A DNA stretch of 64,000 nt from Caballeronia humi (GCF_001544475.1 NZ_FCNW02000006.1:1-64000), one strand, 5' to 3'; shown: positions 39,301-48,008, numbered from the stretch's first letter. Numbers and translations: made by a program. Notes: generated from the letters alone by a model not told the origin.

Positions 39301-40258
39301 CGAACTCGATTCCATCGACGAACTCAAGCGCGAGGTGTTCGGACCGGTGCTGCACGTGGTGCGCTATCGCCGCGCGTCTCTTGATAAACTCCTCGACCAA
39401 ATCAAAACCACGGGTTACGGGCTCACGCTCGGCATCCATACGCGGATCGATGAAACCATCGCGCACGTGATCGATCGCGCGCACGTGGGCAACATCTACG
39501 TGAACCGGAACGTGATCGGCGCGGTGGTCGGCGTGCAGCCGTTCGGCGGCGAAGGCTTGTCGGGCACGGGACCGAAGGCGGGCGGCGCGCTTTATTTGCA
39601 ACGTCTGCTGGCGAAGCGTCCGACCGGCTTGCCGAAGTCGCTGACGAACGCGCTGATCGTCGATCAGGCGGCATCGACGAATACGCCGTCGGCGGCGTTG
39701 ACCGCGCTGCGCGACTGGTCGATCGCCGAGCGCGATCCGCAGACGGCGGCACGTTGCGACGGCTATCTGCAACTCGTTTTGGCCGGCGCCACCGCCGTGT
39801 TGCCCGGCCCGACCGGCGAGCGCAACACGTACACGCTCGGCGCGCGCGGCACGGTGCTGTGCGTGGCGTCGACGGCGAGCGGTGCGCGCGCCCAGCTCGC
39901 GGCGGTGCTCGCCACCGGCAACAAGGCGTTGTTCTCGGGCGCGGCGGGCGAGCAACTGGTGGCGTCGCTGCCGGCATCGCTCAAGGCGCACGCGAGCGCA
40001 CGCAAGACCGGCGACACGGCATCGACATTCGATGCCGTGCTGTTCGAAGGCGACAGCGATGAACTGCTGTCGCTGGTGAAGGAAGTCGCGAAGCGCCCGG
40101 GGCCGATCGTATCGGTGCAGGGCGTTGCGGCGGGGGCGTTCGCCGACGGCGGTCACGACGGCGAGGACTACGCGCTCGAACGGCTGCTGACGGAACGCTC
40201 GGTGAGCGTGAACACGGCGGCCGCGGGCGGCAATGCGAATTTGATGACGATCGGTTGA
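36323..40258 (+). CDS. putA: Trifunctional PutA: proline dehydrogenase, P5C dehydrogenase and transcriptional repressor
   Basis: A 1311-residue protein that oxidises proline to glutamate. Residues 1-47 are a ribbon-helix-helix DNA-binding domain (TTLGVKVDDLLRSRLKDAA, HWLIKQAIFAYL), so this is the self-regulating type. The FAD-dependent proline dehydrogenase barrel follows (YEGPGISIKLSALHPRYSRS, RLVKGAYWDSEIK). The NAD-dependent P5C dehydrogenase follows it, with catalytic Cys908 in GQRCSALR and Glu in ETGGQNAM. A C-terminal ALDH-like domain ends the protein. GAAGGAAAT precedes the ATG at 36323. An amino-acid-binding protein gene follows 89 bases later. Confidence 0.97.
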   Translation: MASTTLGVKVDDLLRSRLKDAATRLERTPHWLIKQAIFAYLERIEHGQLPPELSGVNGVAELGETVPVEGDDDSAAHPFLDFAQNVQPQSVLRAAITAAYRRPEPECVPFLVGQARLPATIATETQALATTLVEALRAKHTGGGVEGLIHEFSLSSQEGVALMCLAEALLRIPDRATRDALIRDKISKGDWRSHMGQAPSLFVNAATWGLMITGKLVTTNSETGLSSALTRLIGRGGEPLIRKGVDMAMRLMGEQFVTGETISEALANSRKFEARGFRYSYDMLGEAATTEEDAQRYYASYEQAIHAIGKAAGGRGIYEGPGISIKLSALHPRYSRSQQERTMNELLPRVRSLAQLARRYDIGLNIDAEEADRLEISLDLLEALCFDPELAGWNGIGFVVQAYQKRCPFVIDYLIDLARRSRHRLMIRLVKGAYWDSEIKRAQVDGLEGYPVYTRKIYTDISYVACAKKLLGAPDAVYPQFATHNAYTLSAIYHLAGHNYYPGQYEFQCLHGMGEPLYEEVTGRDKLNRPCRVYAPVGTHETLLAYLVRRLLENGANTSFVNRIADETIPVSELVVDPIEEASRLAPLGAPHAKIPLPRQLYGNERSNSMGFDLSNEHRLASLSSALLASANNPWRAVPMLEGDDPGNGTPRDVRNPADLRDVVGTVVEASPEQVSAAIAHAVAAAPIWQATPVEDRADCLARAADLLEAQMHTLMGLVVREAGKSLANAVSEIREAIDFLRYYSAQIRGEFSNDTHRPLGPVVCISPWNFPLAIFMGQVAAALAAGNPVLAKPAEQTPLIAAQAVRILREAGVPSGAVQLLPGNGETVGAALVADPRTRAVMFTGSTEVARLINKTLSERLDPDGRPIPLIAETGGQNAMIVDSSALAEQVVADVLQSSFDSAGQRCSALRVLCLQDDVADRTLEMLTGAMKQLAVGNPDRLSTDVGPVIDADAKRGIDAHVASMREKGRKVVQLPLPDGCAQGTFVPPTLIELDSIDELKREVFGPVLHVVRYRRASLDKLLDQIKTTGYGLTLGIHTRIDETIAHVIDRAHVGNIYVNRNVIGAVVGVQPFGGEGLSGTGPKAGGALYLQRLLAKRPTGLPKSLTNALIVDQAASTNTPSAALTALRDWSIAERDPQTAARCDGYLQLVLAGATAVLPGPTGERNTYTLGARGTVLCVASTASGARAQLAAVLATGNKALFSGAAGEQLVASLPASLKAHASARKTGDTASTFDAVLFEGDSDELLSLVKEVAKRPGPIVSVQGVAAGAFADGGHDGEDYALERLLTERSVSVNTAAAGGNANLMTIG

Positions 40259-40347
40259 GCAATACTCGGCGCTCGGTTCAAACAAACGGCAGCAGGCACG
40301 GCGATCCCGGCACAAGCTGCCATCCACACTGGTACTAGGAGAAGGCT

Positions 40348-41496
40348 ATGACGTACAAGATGAACAAGCTGGCAGCGGCCCTGGCGGTTGCAGGCCTGTC
40401 GCTCGCGGGGACCGCATTCGCACAGCAGGTCGAGGACGTGAAGGTGGGTTTCGCCGCGCCGATGACGGGCGCCCAGGCCCACTACGGCAAGGACTTCGAG
40501 AACGGCATCACGCTCGCCGTCGAGGATTTCAACGCGACGAAGCCGGTGATCGGCGGCAAGCCGGTTCGCATCGTGCTGAACGCAGCCGACGACCAGGCCG
40601 ACCCGCGCACGGGCACGACCGTCGCGCAGAAGCTCGTCGACGACGGCATCAAGGGCATGCTCGGCCACTTCAACTCGGGCACGACGATCCCCGCTTCGCG
40701 CATCTACGCGAACGCCGGCATCCCCGAGATCGCGATGGCGACGGCGCCCGAGTACACCACGCAAGGCTACAAGACGACGTTTCGCATGATGACGTCGGAC
40801 ACGCAGCAGGGGTCGGTCGCGGGCGAATTCGCGGTGAAGAACCTGAAGGTCAAGAAGATCGCGATCGTCGATGACCGCACGGCCTACGGCCAGGGTCTCG
40901 CCGACCAGTTCGAGAAGGCGGCGAAGGCGTCGGGCGGCACGATCGTCATGCGTGAATTCACGAACGACAAGGCCGTCGACTTCAAGGCGATTCTGACCAA
41001 GATCAAGTCGTCGAATCCGGACCTCGTGTACTACGGCGGCGCCGATTCGCAAGCCGCGCCGATGGTTCGCCAGATGAAGACGCTCGGCTTCCGCGCGCCG
41101 TTGATGGCGGGCGAAATGGTCAAGACCGACACGTTCGTGAAGATCGCCGGCGACGCAGCCGACGGCACCGTCGCGTCGCTCGCGGGCCTGCCGATGGACC
41201 AGATGCCGGGCGGCGCGGCCTACGCGGCGAAGTACAAGAAGCGCTTCAACGAAGACGTGCAAACGTACTCGCCGTACGCCTACGACGGCGCGATGGCGAT
41301 GTTCGACGCGATGAAGAAGGCGAACTCGACCGATCCGGCCAAGTACCTGCCGTTCCTCGCGAAGACCGAAATGCCGGGCGTGACGACGTCGAAGCTGGCG
41401 TACGACGCGAAGGGCGACCTGAAGAACGGCGGCATCACGCTGTACAAGGTCGTCGGCGGCAAGTGGACGACGCTGCAAAGCGTGGGCGGCAAGTAA
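40348..41496 (+). CDS. LivK-type branched-chain amino acid binding protein
   Basis: A 382-residue secreted ABC binding protein with a signal peptide ending AFAQ near residue 26. The mature start VKVGFAAPMTGAQAHYGKDF and the GHFNSGTTIPASRIYANAG block match LivK-like proteins of Burkholderia. GGAGAAGG lies before the ATG. There are no permease genes beside it, so it must use a transporter encoded elsewhere. Being just downstream of putA it could be expressed with proline catabolism, but this is only positional. Confidence 0.9.
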   Translation: MTYKMNKLAAALAVAGLSLAGTAFAQQVEDVKVGFAAPMTGAQAHYGKDFENGITLAVEDFNATKPVIGGKPVRIVLNAADDQADPRTGTTVAQKLVDDGIKGMLGHFNSGTTIPASRIYANAGIPEIAMATAPEYTTQGYKTTFRMMTSDTQQGSVAGEFAVKNLKVKKIAIVDDRTAYGQGLADQFEKAAKASGGTIVMREFTNDKAVDFKAILTKIKSSNPDLVYYGGADSQAAPMVRQMKTLGFRAPLMAGEMVKTDTFVKIAGDAADGTVASLAGLPMDQMPGGAAYAAKYKKRFNEDVQTYSPYAYDGAMAMFDAMKKANSTDPAKYLPFLAKTEMPGVTTSKLAYDAKGDLKNGGITLYKVVGGKWTTLQSVGGK

Positions 41497-41514
41497 ATTT
41501 TTGCTGCGGGTGTT

Positions 41515-42072
41515 TTACGAAGGGCTCCGTTTCCGCGGGGCCTTTTCGTTTTCAGGGCCGCTCCGCTTGAAACCGGTCAGCATTGCGCCGATCAGGTTTT
41601 CGCGCGTCCAGACGCTCATCACGATCGCCGCCGCGATATGCACGCAGATGCAAACTTCCAGCGCGATCGACAGAACCGTATGCAGCTCCTGCGGCCAGTC
41701 TTCGCCCCAGAAGGCGTCGAGGCGCATCAGCCAGCCGCTCGCGCCGAGCGCGAGAATCAGCAGCCACAGCGCGATCGCCATCGAGCCGCCGAGCGGATTG
41801 TGCGACAGATGATGCATCGGCCTGCCGCGCGCGAGCGAGCGCACGTAGGCGATAAGATGCGCGGGCGTCGGCCACCACGCCGAAAAGCGCGCGTACTGCG
41901 TGCCGACGAAACCCCACACGATGCGCAGCCCGACGAGCCCCGCCGCGATATAGCCGAGCACGCGATGCGTAGCATCGGTCGGGCCGAACAGGTTCCACGC
42001 GACGATGCCCGCGACCGTCCAGTGCGTGAGCCGCACCCAGAGGTCCCAGGTTTTCACGCGGCCTTCGGGCAT
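41515..42072 (-). CDS. Cytochrome b561-type membrane protein
   Basis: A 185-residue protein with four hydrophobic helices and several His suited to axial ligation of two b haems. These include LTHW in the first helix, the HHLSHNPLGG loop, ELHTVL and CVHIAAAI. It begins KTWDLWVRLTHWTVAG, the common start of the cytochrome b561/hydrogenase b-type family. It probably moves electrons between quinol and a periplasmic partner. A small secreted PepSY protein is encoded 13 bases upstream in the same direction, a common pairing. The start codon lacks a strong ribosome site. Confidence 0.88.
   Translation of the reverse strand: MPEGRVKTWDLWVRLTHWTVAGIVAWNLFGPTDATHRVLGYIAAGLVGLRIVWGFVGTQYARFSAWWPTPAHLIAYVRSLARGRPMHHLSHNPLGGSMAIALWLLILALGASGWLMRLDAFWGEDWPQELHTVLSIALEVCICVHIAAAIVMSVWTRENLIGAMLTGFKRSGPENEKAPRKRSPS
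41520..41546. terminator. Hairpin between convergent genes
   Basis: AAGGGCTCCG and CGGGGCCTTTTC pair with one G-T pair and a small bulge, followed by T-rich sequence on the plus strand. It lies 24 bases after the binding-protein stop and overlaps the last codons of the minus-strand cytochrome gene. Confidence 0.6.
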
Positions 42073-42085
42073 CGACTTACGGCCA

Positions 42086-42349
42086 TTAATCGATTTCCGA
42101 CTTCACGACGGCGAGCGTCTTGGTGTCGTAATAGATTTCGACCTTCTTGCCTTCCTTGTTGTGGCCGTAGATCTCATAACAGTTGCCATCGACCTTGAAC
42201 TTCTTGATCTTGTAGCCCTGCGCCTCGAGTTGCGCGCGCGCATCCGATTCCTTGATCCACTCGCTCTTCGGATGCGCCGCGCAATCGGCCTTCGCGAAAG
42301 CCGCGCCCGAGAAACCAACCGCTACCATCAACGCCACGAACTTGAACAT
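42086..42349 (-). CDS. Small secreted PepSY-domain protein
   Basis: An 87-residue protein. A signal peptide (FKFVALMVAVGFSGAAFA) is followed by a compact PepSY-like domain with the DARAQLEAQGYKIKKFKVDG and EIYGHNKEGKKVEIYYD strands. The start at 42349 follows GAGGAGATGGCCG on the minus strand; the frame extends to 42409. Two Cys (in KADCAAH and GNCYEI) could form a disulfide. It probably forms an operon with the cytochrome b gene, as such pairs often do, perhaps assisting haem or redox function. Confidence 0.82.
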   Translation of the reverse strand: MFKFVALMVAVGFSGAAFAKADCAAHPKSEWIKESDARAQLEAQGYKIKKFKVDGNCYEIYGHNKEGKKVEIYYDTKTLAVVKSEID

Positions 42350-42427
42350 CGGCCATCTCCTCGGTATTTGTCGAGCGGACACTCTACTGCCGATGAGAAT
42401 CGTTCGCAAGCGGATCGTAAGCTCAGA

Positions 42428-44128
42428 TCAGCCCTGCTTCCGGCCTTGCTCGCGAATCTGATCGAGCGTCGCGCCGGGCGTGCTCTGGTTCTGCGGAATC
42501 CTGATCTCGATCACGGCGGGCAAGCCTGATTCCACCGCTCGCTCGAACGCGGGCAGAAACGCGTCGGTCGTCGCGACGAGCTCGCCGTGCGCGCCGAACG
42601 CGCGCGCGAACGCGACGAAGTCAGGATTCGTGAGTCCGGTGCCGTGCACGCGGTTCGGGTAATGCCGCTCCTGATGCATGCGGATCGTGCCGTACTGCGC
42701 GTTGTTCACGACGATGAAAATCACCGGCAACGCATATTGCATGGCCGTCGCGAGTTCCTGGCTCGACATCATGAAGCAGCCGTCGCCCGCGAACGCCACG
42801 ACCGTGCGCTCCGGATGCAGCGATTTCGCCGCGATCGCCGCAGGCACGCCGTAACCCATCGCGCCGCTCGTCGGGGCGACCTGCGAGCGGAAATGCCGGT
42901 ACGAATAGTGGCGATGCAGCCAGGTCGCGTAGTTGCCCGCGCCGTTCGTGATGATCGAATCGGGCGGCAGGCGCTCGCTCAACTGACGCATGATTTCGCC
43001 CAGTTGCACGTCGCCGAGCATGGGTTTCGGCTTGCGCCATTCGACATACGCCTCGTGCGCGGTGGCAGCGGCGCCTGACCAGTTGATCGTCGATGGCGGC
43101 GGGAGCGCGGCGAGCGCCGACGCGATTTCCGGCATCCCCGAAACGATCGGCAGATCGGCGGAATAGACGCGGCCCAACTCTTCCGCGCCCTGATGAATGT
43201 GGATCAGCGTCTGCTTCGTCTTCGGGATATCGAGGAGCGCGTAGCCGCCCGTCGTCGATTCGCCGAGGCGCGGACCGATCACGAGCAGCAAATCGGCGTC
43301 GCGGATGCGCGCGGCGAGCGCCGGATTGATCCCCAGGCCGACGTCGCCCGCGTAGTTCGGATGCTCGTTGTTCAGCGTGTCCTGAAAGCGAAACGCGCAG
43401 CCGACCGGCACGTGCCATTGCTCGACGAAACGCGCGAAATCCTGCGTCGCGGCTTCGGTCCAGCCGCTCCCGCCCGCGATCACGAACGGCCGTTGCGCAA
43501 CGGCTAGCATCGTCCGGAGCCGCTCGATCTGCGCCGGCGCCGGCGCCGCCGCCACGCGCTGATAGCGCGGCGCGCCCGGCACCGCGGCGCAGGTCTCGCT
43601 CAGCATGTCCTCGGGCAGCGCGAGCACGACCGGCCCGGGCCGTCCCGAGGTCGCGACGTGAAACGCGTGGCTCAGGTATTCCGGCACGCGGCGCGGATCA
43701 TCGATTTGCGCAACCCACTTCGCCATCTGCCCGAACATCCGCCGATAGTCGATCTCCTGGAACGCCTCGCGATCCATGTGCTCGCGCGCGCACTGGCCGA
43801 TCAGCAGGATCATCGGCGTCGAGTCCTGGAAGGCGGTGTGCACGCCGATCGATGCGTGCGTCGCGCCCGGCCCGCGCGTAACGATCGCGATGCCCGGGCG
43901 GCCCGTCAGCTTGCCGACCGCTTCGGCCATGTTGGCGGCGGCCGCCTCGTGGCGGCAGACGATCGTCTGGATCTGGCTGGTTTCGTCGTGCAGCGAATCG
44001 AGGACGGCGAGAAAGCTCTCGCCGGGCACGCAAAAGACGCGCTCGACGCCGTGCGTGATGAGCGCATCGACGACGAGTCGCGCGCCGGTGGTTTGCGGGG
44101 AATCTGAAGAAACGACAGCGGACGCCAT
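42428..44128 (-). CDS. Thiamine-diphosphate-dependent enzyme, acetolactate-synthase-like
   Basis: A 566-residue enzyme of the TPP-binding decarboxylase/carboligase family. The catalytic Glu lies in VCRHEAAAANMAEA. The TRGPGATHASIGVHTA block follows, and the cofactor motif starts at GDGCFMMSSQELATA and ends in VVNNAQYG. No small-subunit ilvH gene is adjacent, so it need not be the biosynthetic enzyme; acetolactate synthase of the catabolic type or a 2-oxoacid decarboxylase are possible. Transcribed away from flhF. Confidence 0.82.
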   Translation of the reverse strand: MASAVVSSDSPQTTGARLVVDALITHGVERVFCVPGESFLAVLDSLHDETSQIQTIVCRHEAAAANMAEAVGKLTGRPGIAIVTRGPGATHASIGVHTAFQDSTPMILLIGQCAREHMDREAFQEIDYRRMFGQMAKWVAQIDDPRRVPEYLSHAFHVATSGRPGPVVLALPEDMLSETCAAVPGAPRYQRVAAAPAPAQIERLRTMLAVAQRPFVIAGGSGWTEAATQDFARFVEQWHVPVGCAFRFQDTLNNEHPNYAGDVGLGINPALAARIRDADLLLVIGPRLGESTTGGYALLDIPKTKQTLIHIHQGAEELGRVYSADLPIVSGMPEIASALAALPPPSTINWSGAAATAHEAYVEWRKPKPMLGDVQLGEIMRQLSERLPPDSIITNGAGNYATWLHRHYSYRHFRSQVAPTSGAMGYGVPAAIAAKSLHPERTVVAFAGDGCFMMSSQELATAMQYALPVIFIVVNNAQYGTIRMHQERHYPNRVHGTGLTNPDFVAFARAFGAHGELVATTDAFLPAFERAVESGLPAVIEIRIPQNQSTPGATLDQIREQGRKQG

Positions 44129-44601
44129 GCGGTGAAGTCTCCGTGAATGGTTCGCGCGGGGGCGATTTTTAGGACGGGAGCCGACAGCTTACGCTGTCCG
44201 GGCGGTGCGGAGCCAGAGGCGGGCGTGTCAGCGGCGGGGCCTGAACCGGGCGAACGCCGGTGCGGCTGAGAAGGAAGACGACGGCCGTGCGCCAGCCGAA
44301 ACATCTCGAACGCCGCCTGAAGCGAAACCGCCCCGTGGCCGCCAGGGCAACCCGCTCAAGCGCCGCGGCCTCCGACCGCCGAGGCAACCTCCAGCCCCAT
44401 TTCAAACCGAACGCCCTCCGCCCCCGCGCCGGAAAGCCCCGCCGACCCCATCACCCGAATTACCCCTCTTTCTCGCCCCTTATCGCCAGATAGTCACCCG
44501 GTGAGATTCGGAATAATGGCTTCAATGGAAAACGGGCTGCGGCATCAGACGAGCGGCTCAAACGCAAAGATTGAAGTAATCAAACCTCATCGGGGGCAAG
44601 C
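44129..44601. other. 473-base GC-rich gap between divergent genes
   Basis: No gene is recognised. Open frames here (for example 44205-44504 on the plus strand) are rich in Arg and Pro, as expected for random GC-rich sequence. The promoters of the TPP enzyme (minus) and of flhF (plus) should be here. I found no FliA-type or sigma54-type promoter for flhF. No remnant of flhA, the usual upstream neighbour of flhF, was identified. Confidence 0.5.
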
Positions 44602-46338
44602 TTGAACATTCGTAAATTCGTAGGCGCCACAAGCCGCGACGCGCTGCGTCAGGTCCGTGAAGCCCTTGGCCCCGATGCGGTCGTCCTGTCGAACCGCACG
44701 CTGGAAGACGGCACGGTGGAAATCGTCAGCGTCGCCGACAGCGATCTGGCAAGCATCTCGCCTGCCACTGAAGAAAGCAGCGCGCCGCTGGCACCGCAAG
44801 CAAAAGCCAGCGCCACGCCGATGAACCCCTACGCCAGCGGCGATGTCTTCTCGTCGGTGTTCGGCTCGAACCCGGAAGCGGACGACGAAGACTTTCCCGA
44901 AGCGCAGCCCGAACCCGCGCCGAAGCGTCGCGCGGCAGTCGAAGAGGCGCCGCGCACGATGGCTGAATCGAATCCGTGGTTGATCGAGCATGCGCGCCGC
45001 GTGGCTCAACAAGCCTCCGCGCCGGCACCGGCCTCGGCCTCGGCCAACCGCATCCTGACCCCCGCCGCCGCGATCGCACGCGGTCTTGGCGCACCGGTCA
45101 CCGTGCAGCCGGTGGAAAGGACAGAACAAGCCGAAGCGCAAAAACCGCAATATCCGCAGCAACCGAAGATCGACACACCCGACTGGGCACGCGAAGCCGC
45201 GCAACTCGCCGCACGCCGCGCCGCGCAGAAAATCGCCCCCGCGCCGATGCACCAAGCGCAGCCGCAACCCGCAGCGACGCCCGAAGGCGCCTTCGCCGGC
45301 CTGCCGGCCAGCGCGGCGGCCGCCGTCACGGAAGCGATCCGCGCCCGCATGGAGCAGGTCGTCAACGACACGGTGATGAACGAACTCTCGTCGATGCGCG
45401 GGATGATGGAAGAGCACTTCGCCGGCCTCCTGTGGGGCGACCGCCAGCGCCGCAGCCCGACCAACGCCGCGCTGACTAAGCGCCTCTTCGCCGCCGGATT
45501 CTCGGCACAACTGGTGCGCATGGTGATCGACAACATGCCGGAGATGGAGCACGTCGAAGCCGCGCTGGAATGGGTTCAGCAAGTGCTCGAATCGAATCTT
45601 CCGGTGATGGACAGCGAAGAAGCACTGATGGAACGCGGCGGCGTGTTCGCGCTGATGGGCCCGACGGGCGTCGGCAAGACGACGACCACCGCGAAGCTCG
45701 CCGCGCGCTGCGTGATGCGCTTCGGCGCGAGCAAGGTGGCGCTCCTCACGACCGACAGCTACCGGATCGGCGCGCACGAACAACTGCGCATCTTCGGGAA
45801 GATCCTTGGCGTCTCGGTGCACGCGGTGAAAGACGGCGCCGACCTGCAACTCGCGCTCTCCGAATTGCGCAACAAACATATTGTTTTGATCGACACGATC
45901 GGCATGAGCCAGCGCGACCGCATGGTCTCCGACCAGATCGCGATGCTCTGCGGCGCCGGTCATCCGGTTCAGCGCCTGTTGCTGCTGAACGCGACGAGCC
46001 ACGGCGACACGCTGAACGAAGTCGTGCAGGCGTACCAGAGCACGCCTGACCAGCCGCCGCTCGCGGGCTGCATCCTGACGAAGCTCGACGAAGCCACCAA
46101 TCTCGGCGGCGTGCTCGACACCGTGATCCGCTACAAGCTGCCCGTGCATTACGTCTCGACGGGTCAGAAGGTGCCGGAAAACCTGTACGTCGCCACCAAG
46201 CGTTTCCTGATCAAGAGCGCGTTCTGCATTCCGCGCGACGGATCGCCGTTCGTGCCGCAGGACGAAGAAGTGCCGGCACTGCTCTCCGCGCTTTCCGCGC
46301 GTGCTTCCACCGAACTGCATGAGGTTCACTTTGGATAA
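44602..46338 (+). CDS. flhF: Flagellar biosynthesis GTPase FlhF
   Basis: A 578-residue SRP-type GTPase that directs the site and number of flagella. It starts with TTG at 44602, giving the family opening MNIRKFVGATSRDALRQVRE. A long Ala/Pro/Glu-rich B domain of low conservation follows. The NG domain has P-loop GPTGVGKTTTTAKLA at residues 353-367, the LLTTDSYRIGAHEQL block, IDTIGMSQRD and TKLDEA. A GGGG-type ribosome site lies before the TTG. It overlaps flhG by eight bases. Confidence 0.93.
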   Translation: MNIRKFVGATSRDALRQVREALGPDAVVLSNRTLEDGTVEIVSVADSDLASISPATEESSAPLAPQAKASATPMNPYASGDVFSSVFGSNPEADDEDFPEAQPEPAPKRRAAVEEAPRTMAESNPWLIEHARRVAQQASAPAPASASANRILTPAAAIARGLGAPVTVQPVERTEQAEAQKPQYPQQPKIDTPDWAREAAQLAARRAAQKIAPAPMHQAQPQPAATPEGAFAGLPASAAAAVTEAIRARMEQVVNDTVMNELSSMRGMMEEHFAGLLWGDRQRRSPTNAALTKRLFAAGFSAQLVRMVIDNMPEMEHVEAALEWVQQVLESNLPVMDSEEALMERGGVFALMGPTGVGKTTTTAKLAARCVMRFGASKVALLTTDSYRIGAHEQLRIFGKILGVSVHAVKDGADLQLALSELRNKHIVLIDTIGMSQRDRMVSDQIAMLCGAGHPVQRLLLLNATSHGDTLNEVVQAYQSTPDQPPLAGCILTKLDEATNLGGVLDTVIRYKLPVHYVSTGQKVPENLYVATKRFLIKSAFCIPRDGSPFVPQDEEVPALLSALSARASTELHEVHFG

Positions 46339-47257
46339 GTTCGTGCTCGATCAGGCGGAAGGCCTGAGACGGCTCCTGACTCGCGCCGGTTCGCGCGTGG
46401 TCGCGGTGACGGGGGCGCCCGCCGGCATAGGCTGCACGTCGGCGGTAGCGAACCTCGGCGCGGCGCTGGCGATTCAGGGGAAGGACGTACTCGTGATCGA
46501 CGAGCGGCAGAACGGCGGCTCGATCAGCAGGATGCTCGGCCACGACGACGCCGGCGCGCTTGCCTCGGTCATCTCCGGCAAGCGCTTTCTGCAGGACGCG
46601 GTGACGCGCACTTCGCTCGGTTTTTCGCTGCTCGCAGCGCCCCGCGACGAGCGCATCAGCCAGGACGCCGCGCAGTGCCGCGCGCTGCTCGACGGCCCGG
46701 CGGACATCGTCCTGATCGATGCACAGCTCGATCGCAACGGTGCGCTGTCGTCGCTCGCGGCGCAGGCGCACGATTTCCTGATCGTCACGCGGGCGGCTGC
46801 CGCAGCGATCACCGAGGCTTACGCCTGCACCAAGCGCCTGCACTATGCGCACGCCATCGGACAGTTTCGCGTTCTGGTGAACCACGTGCAGAACGCAGCC
46901 GATGCCGCTGTCGCGTTCGAGAATTTGTCGGGCGTCGCGAGCCGGTATCTCGCTGTGTCGCTCACGCAGGCGGGCTGCGTCGCGGAGGATGCGCGAGTCG
47001 GCCGGGCGCGGGAACTGGCGCGCTGCGCGGTCGAAGCGTTTCCGGCGACGGCGGCCTCGCGCGACTACCGGCAGATCGCTGCCGAATTGCTGCACTGGCC
47101 GATGCGGCCGGCACAGGTTTCACGCGCGAATTCAAGAGAGCTGACGGACGGATCGGCAGCGTTGCAAGCAATGACGGGCGCGACCGGCGGATCGACCGCC
47201 GCACGCCGCGCCGGGGCTCCGGCTGCTCATGAATTGAGCAGCTCGGCGTCGATGTGA
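46331..47257 (+). CDS. flhG: MinD-like flagellar number regulator FlhG (FleN) with degenerate Walker A
   Basis: A 308-residue MinD/ParA-like partner of FlhF. I choose TTG at 46331 because GAGG lies six bases upstream and it yields (M)DKFVLDQAEGLRRLL, the family start. The ATG at 46319 has no ribosome site. The P-loop reads GAPAGIGCTS at residues 28-37. Both Lys of the deviant Walker A (KGGVGKT) are missing, replaced by Pro30 and Cys35. Other ParA-fold parts (VLVIDERQ, IVLIDAQLD) remain. I recall similar forms in Burkholderia, so it is probably a lineage trait. It may bind nucleotide poorly or not at all. Confidence 0.88.
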   Translation: MDKFVLDQAEGLRRLLTRAGSRVVAVTGAPAGIGCTSAVANLGAALAIQGKDVLVIDERQNGGSISRMLGHDDAGALASVISGKRFLQDAVTRTSLGFSLLAAPRDERISQDAAQCRALLDGPADIVLIDAQLDRNGALSSLAAQAHDFLIVTRAAAAAITEAYACTKRLHYAHAIGQFRVLVNHVQNAADAAVAFENLSGVASRYLAVSLTQAGCVAEDARVGRARELARCAVEAFPATAASRDYRQIAAELLHWPMRPAQVSRANSRELTDGSAALQAMTGATGGSTAARRAGAPAAHELSSSASM

Positions 47258-47276
47258 CATAGGAAAGGTGAACACG

Positions 47277-48008
47277 ATGTACAACGCCCAAGGCAAGCTC
47301 TCGCAATCCGAAGTGCTCACGCGGTATGCGCCGCTCGTGCGCCGGCTCGGCCTTCAGCTCGTCGCCAAGATGCCGGCGAGCGTCGATCTCGACGACTTGA
47401 TCCAGGCCGGCATGATCGGCCTGATGGACGCCGCGAACCGTTACAAGGAAGATCAGGGCGCGCAGTTCGAAACCTACGCGAGCCAGCGGATTCGCGGCGC
47501 GATGCTCGACGAGCTGCGCGCCAACGACTGGCTCCCGCGCAGCATGCGCAAGACGTCGCGCGAGGTGGAATCGGCGGTGCACAAGGTCGAGCAGAACCTC
47601 GGGCGGTCGGCGAGCGAGCAGGAAGTCGCCGATCACCTGAAGATGCCGCTCGACGAATACCAGACGATGCTGCAGGACCTGCACGGCAGCCAGCTCATCT
47701 ATTACGAAGACTTCGACCGCTCCGCCGACGACGAGCCGTTCCTCGACCGCTATTGCGTCGACCGCTCGGACCCGCTCTCGGCGCTGCTCGACGGCAGCCT
47801 GCGATCGGCACTGGTCGAAGCCATCGACAAGCTGCCGGAGCGCGAAAAGCTGTTGATGGGCCTTTATTACGAACGCGGCCTGAACCTGCGCGAAATCGGC
47901 GCGGTGATGGAAGTGAGCGAATCGCGGGTCTGCCAGTTGCACAGTCAGGCTGTTGCACGCCTGCGCGCGAAGCTGCGCGAGCAGTCGTGGTCGAGCGTGG
48001 AAGCTTGA
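47277..48008 (+). CDS. fliA: RNA polymerase sigma-28 factor FliA
   Basis: A 243-residue flagellar sigma factor. Region 2 is clear in YAPLVRRLGLQLVAKMPASV, DLDDLIQAGMIGLMDAANRY and the ETYASQRIRGAMLDELR block. Region 4 has ERGLNLREIGAVMEVSESRV. I choose ATG 47277, which has AGGAAAGG upstream, over GTG 47268. The gene directs late flagellar genes, none of which are present in this window. Its last codons are duplicated about 125 bases downstream. Confidence 0.96.
   Translation: MYNAQGKLSQSEVLTRYAPLVRRLGLQLVAKMPASVDLDDLIQAGMIGLMDAANRYKEDQGAQFETYASQRIRGAMLDELRANDWLPRSMRKTSREVESAVHKVEQNLGRSASEQEVADHLKMPLDEYQTMLQDLHGSQLIYYEDFDRSADDEPFLDRYCVDRSDPLSALLDGSLRSALVEAIDKLPEREKLLMGLYYERGLNLREIGAVMEVSESRVCQLHSQAVARLRAKLREQSWSSVEA

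Noticed and set aside
38123-40327. 734-residue minus-strand frame opposite putA
   Set aside because: Same reason: the plus strand carries the unmistakable P5C dehydrogenase domain, and the minus-strand product is Arg/His-rich with no motif.
44205-44504. 99-residue frame between the TPP enzyme and flhF
   Set aside because: Arg/Pro-rich, no ribosome site, no family; typical of random GC-rich DNA.
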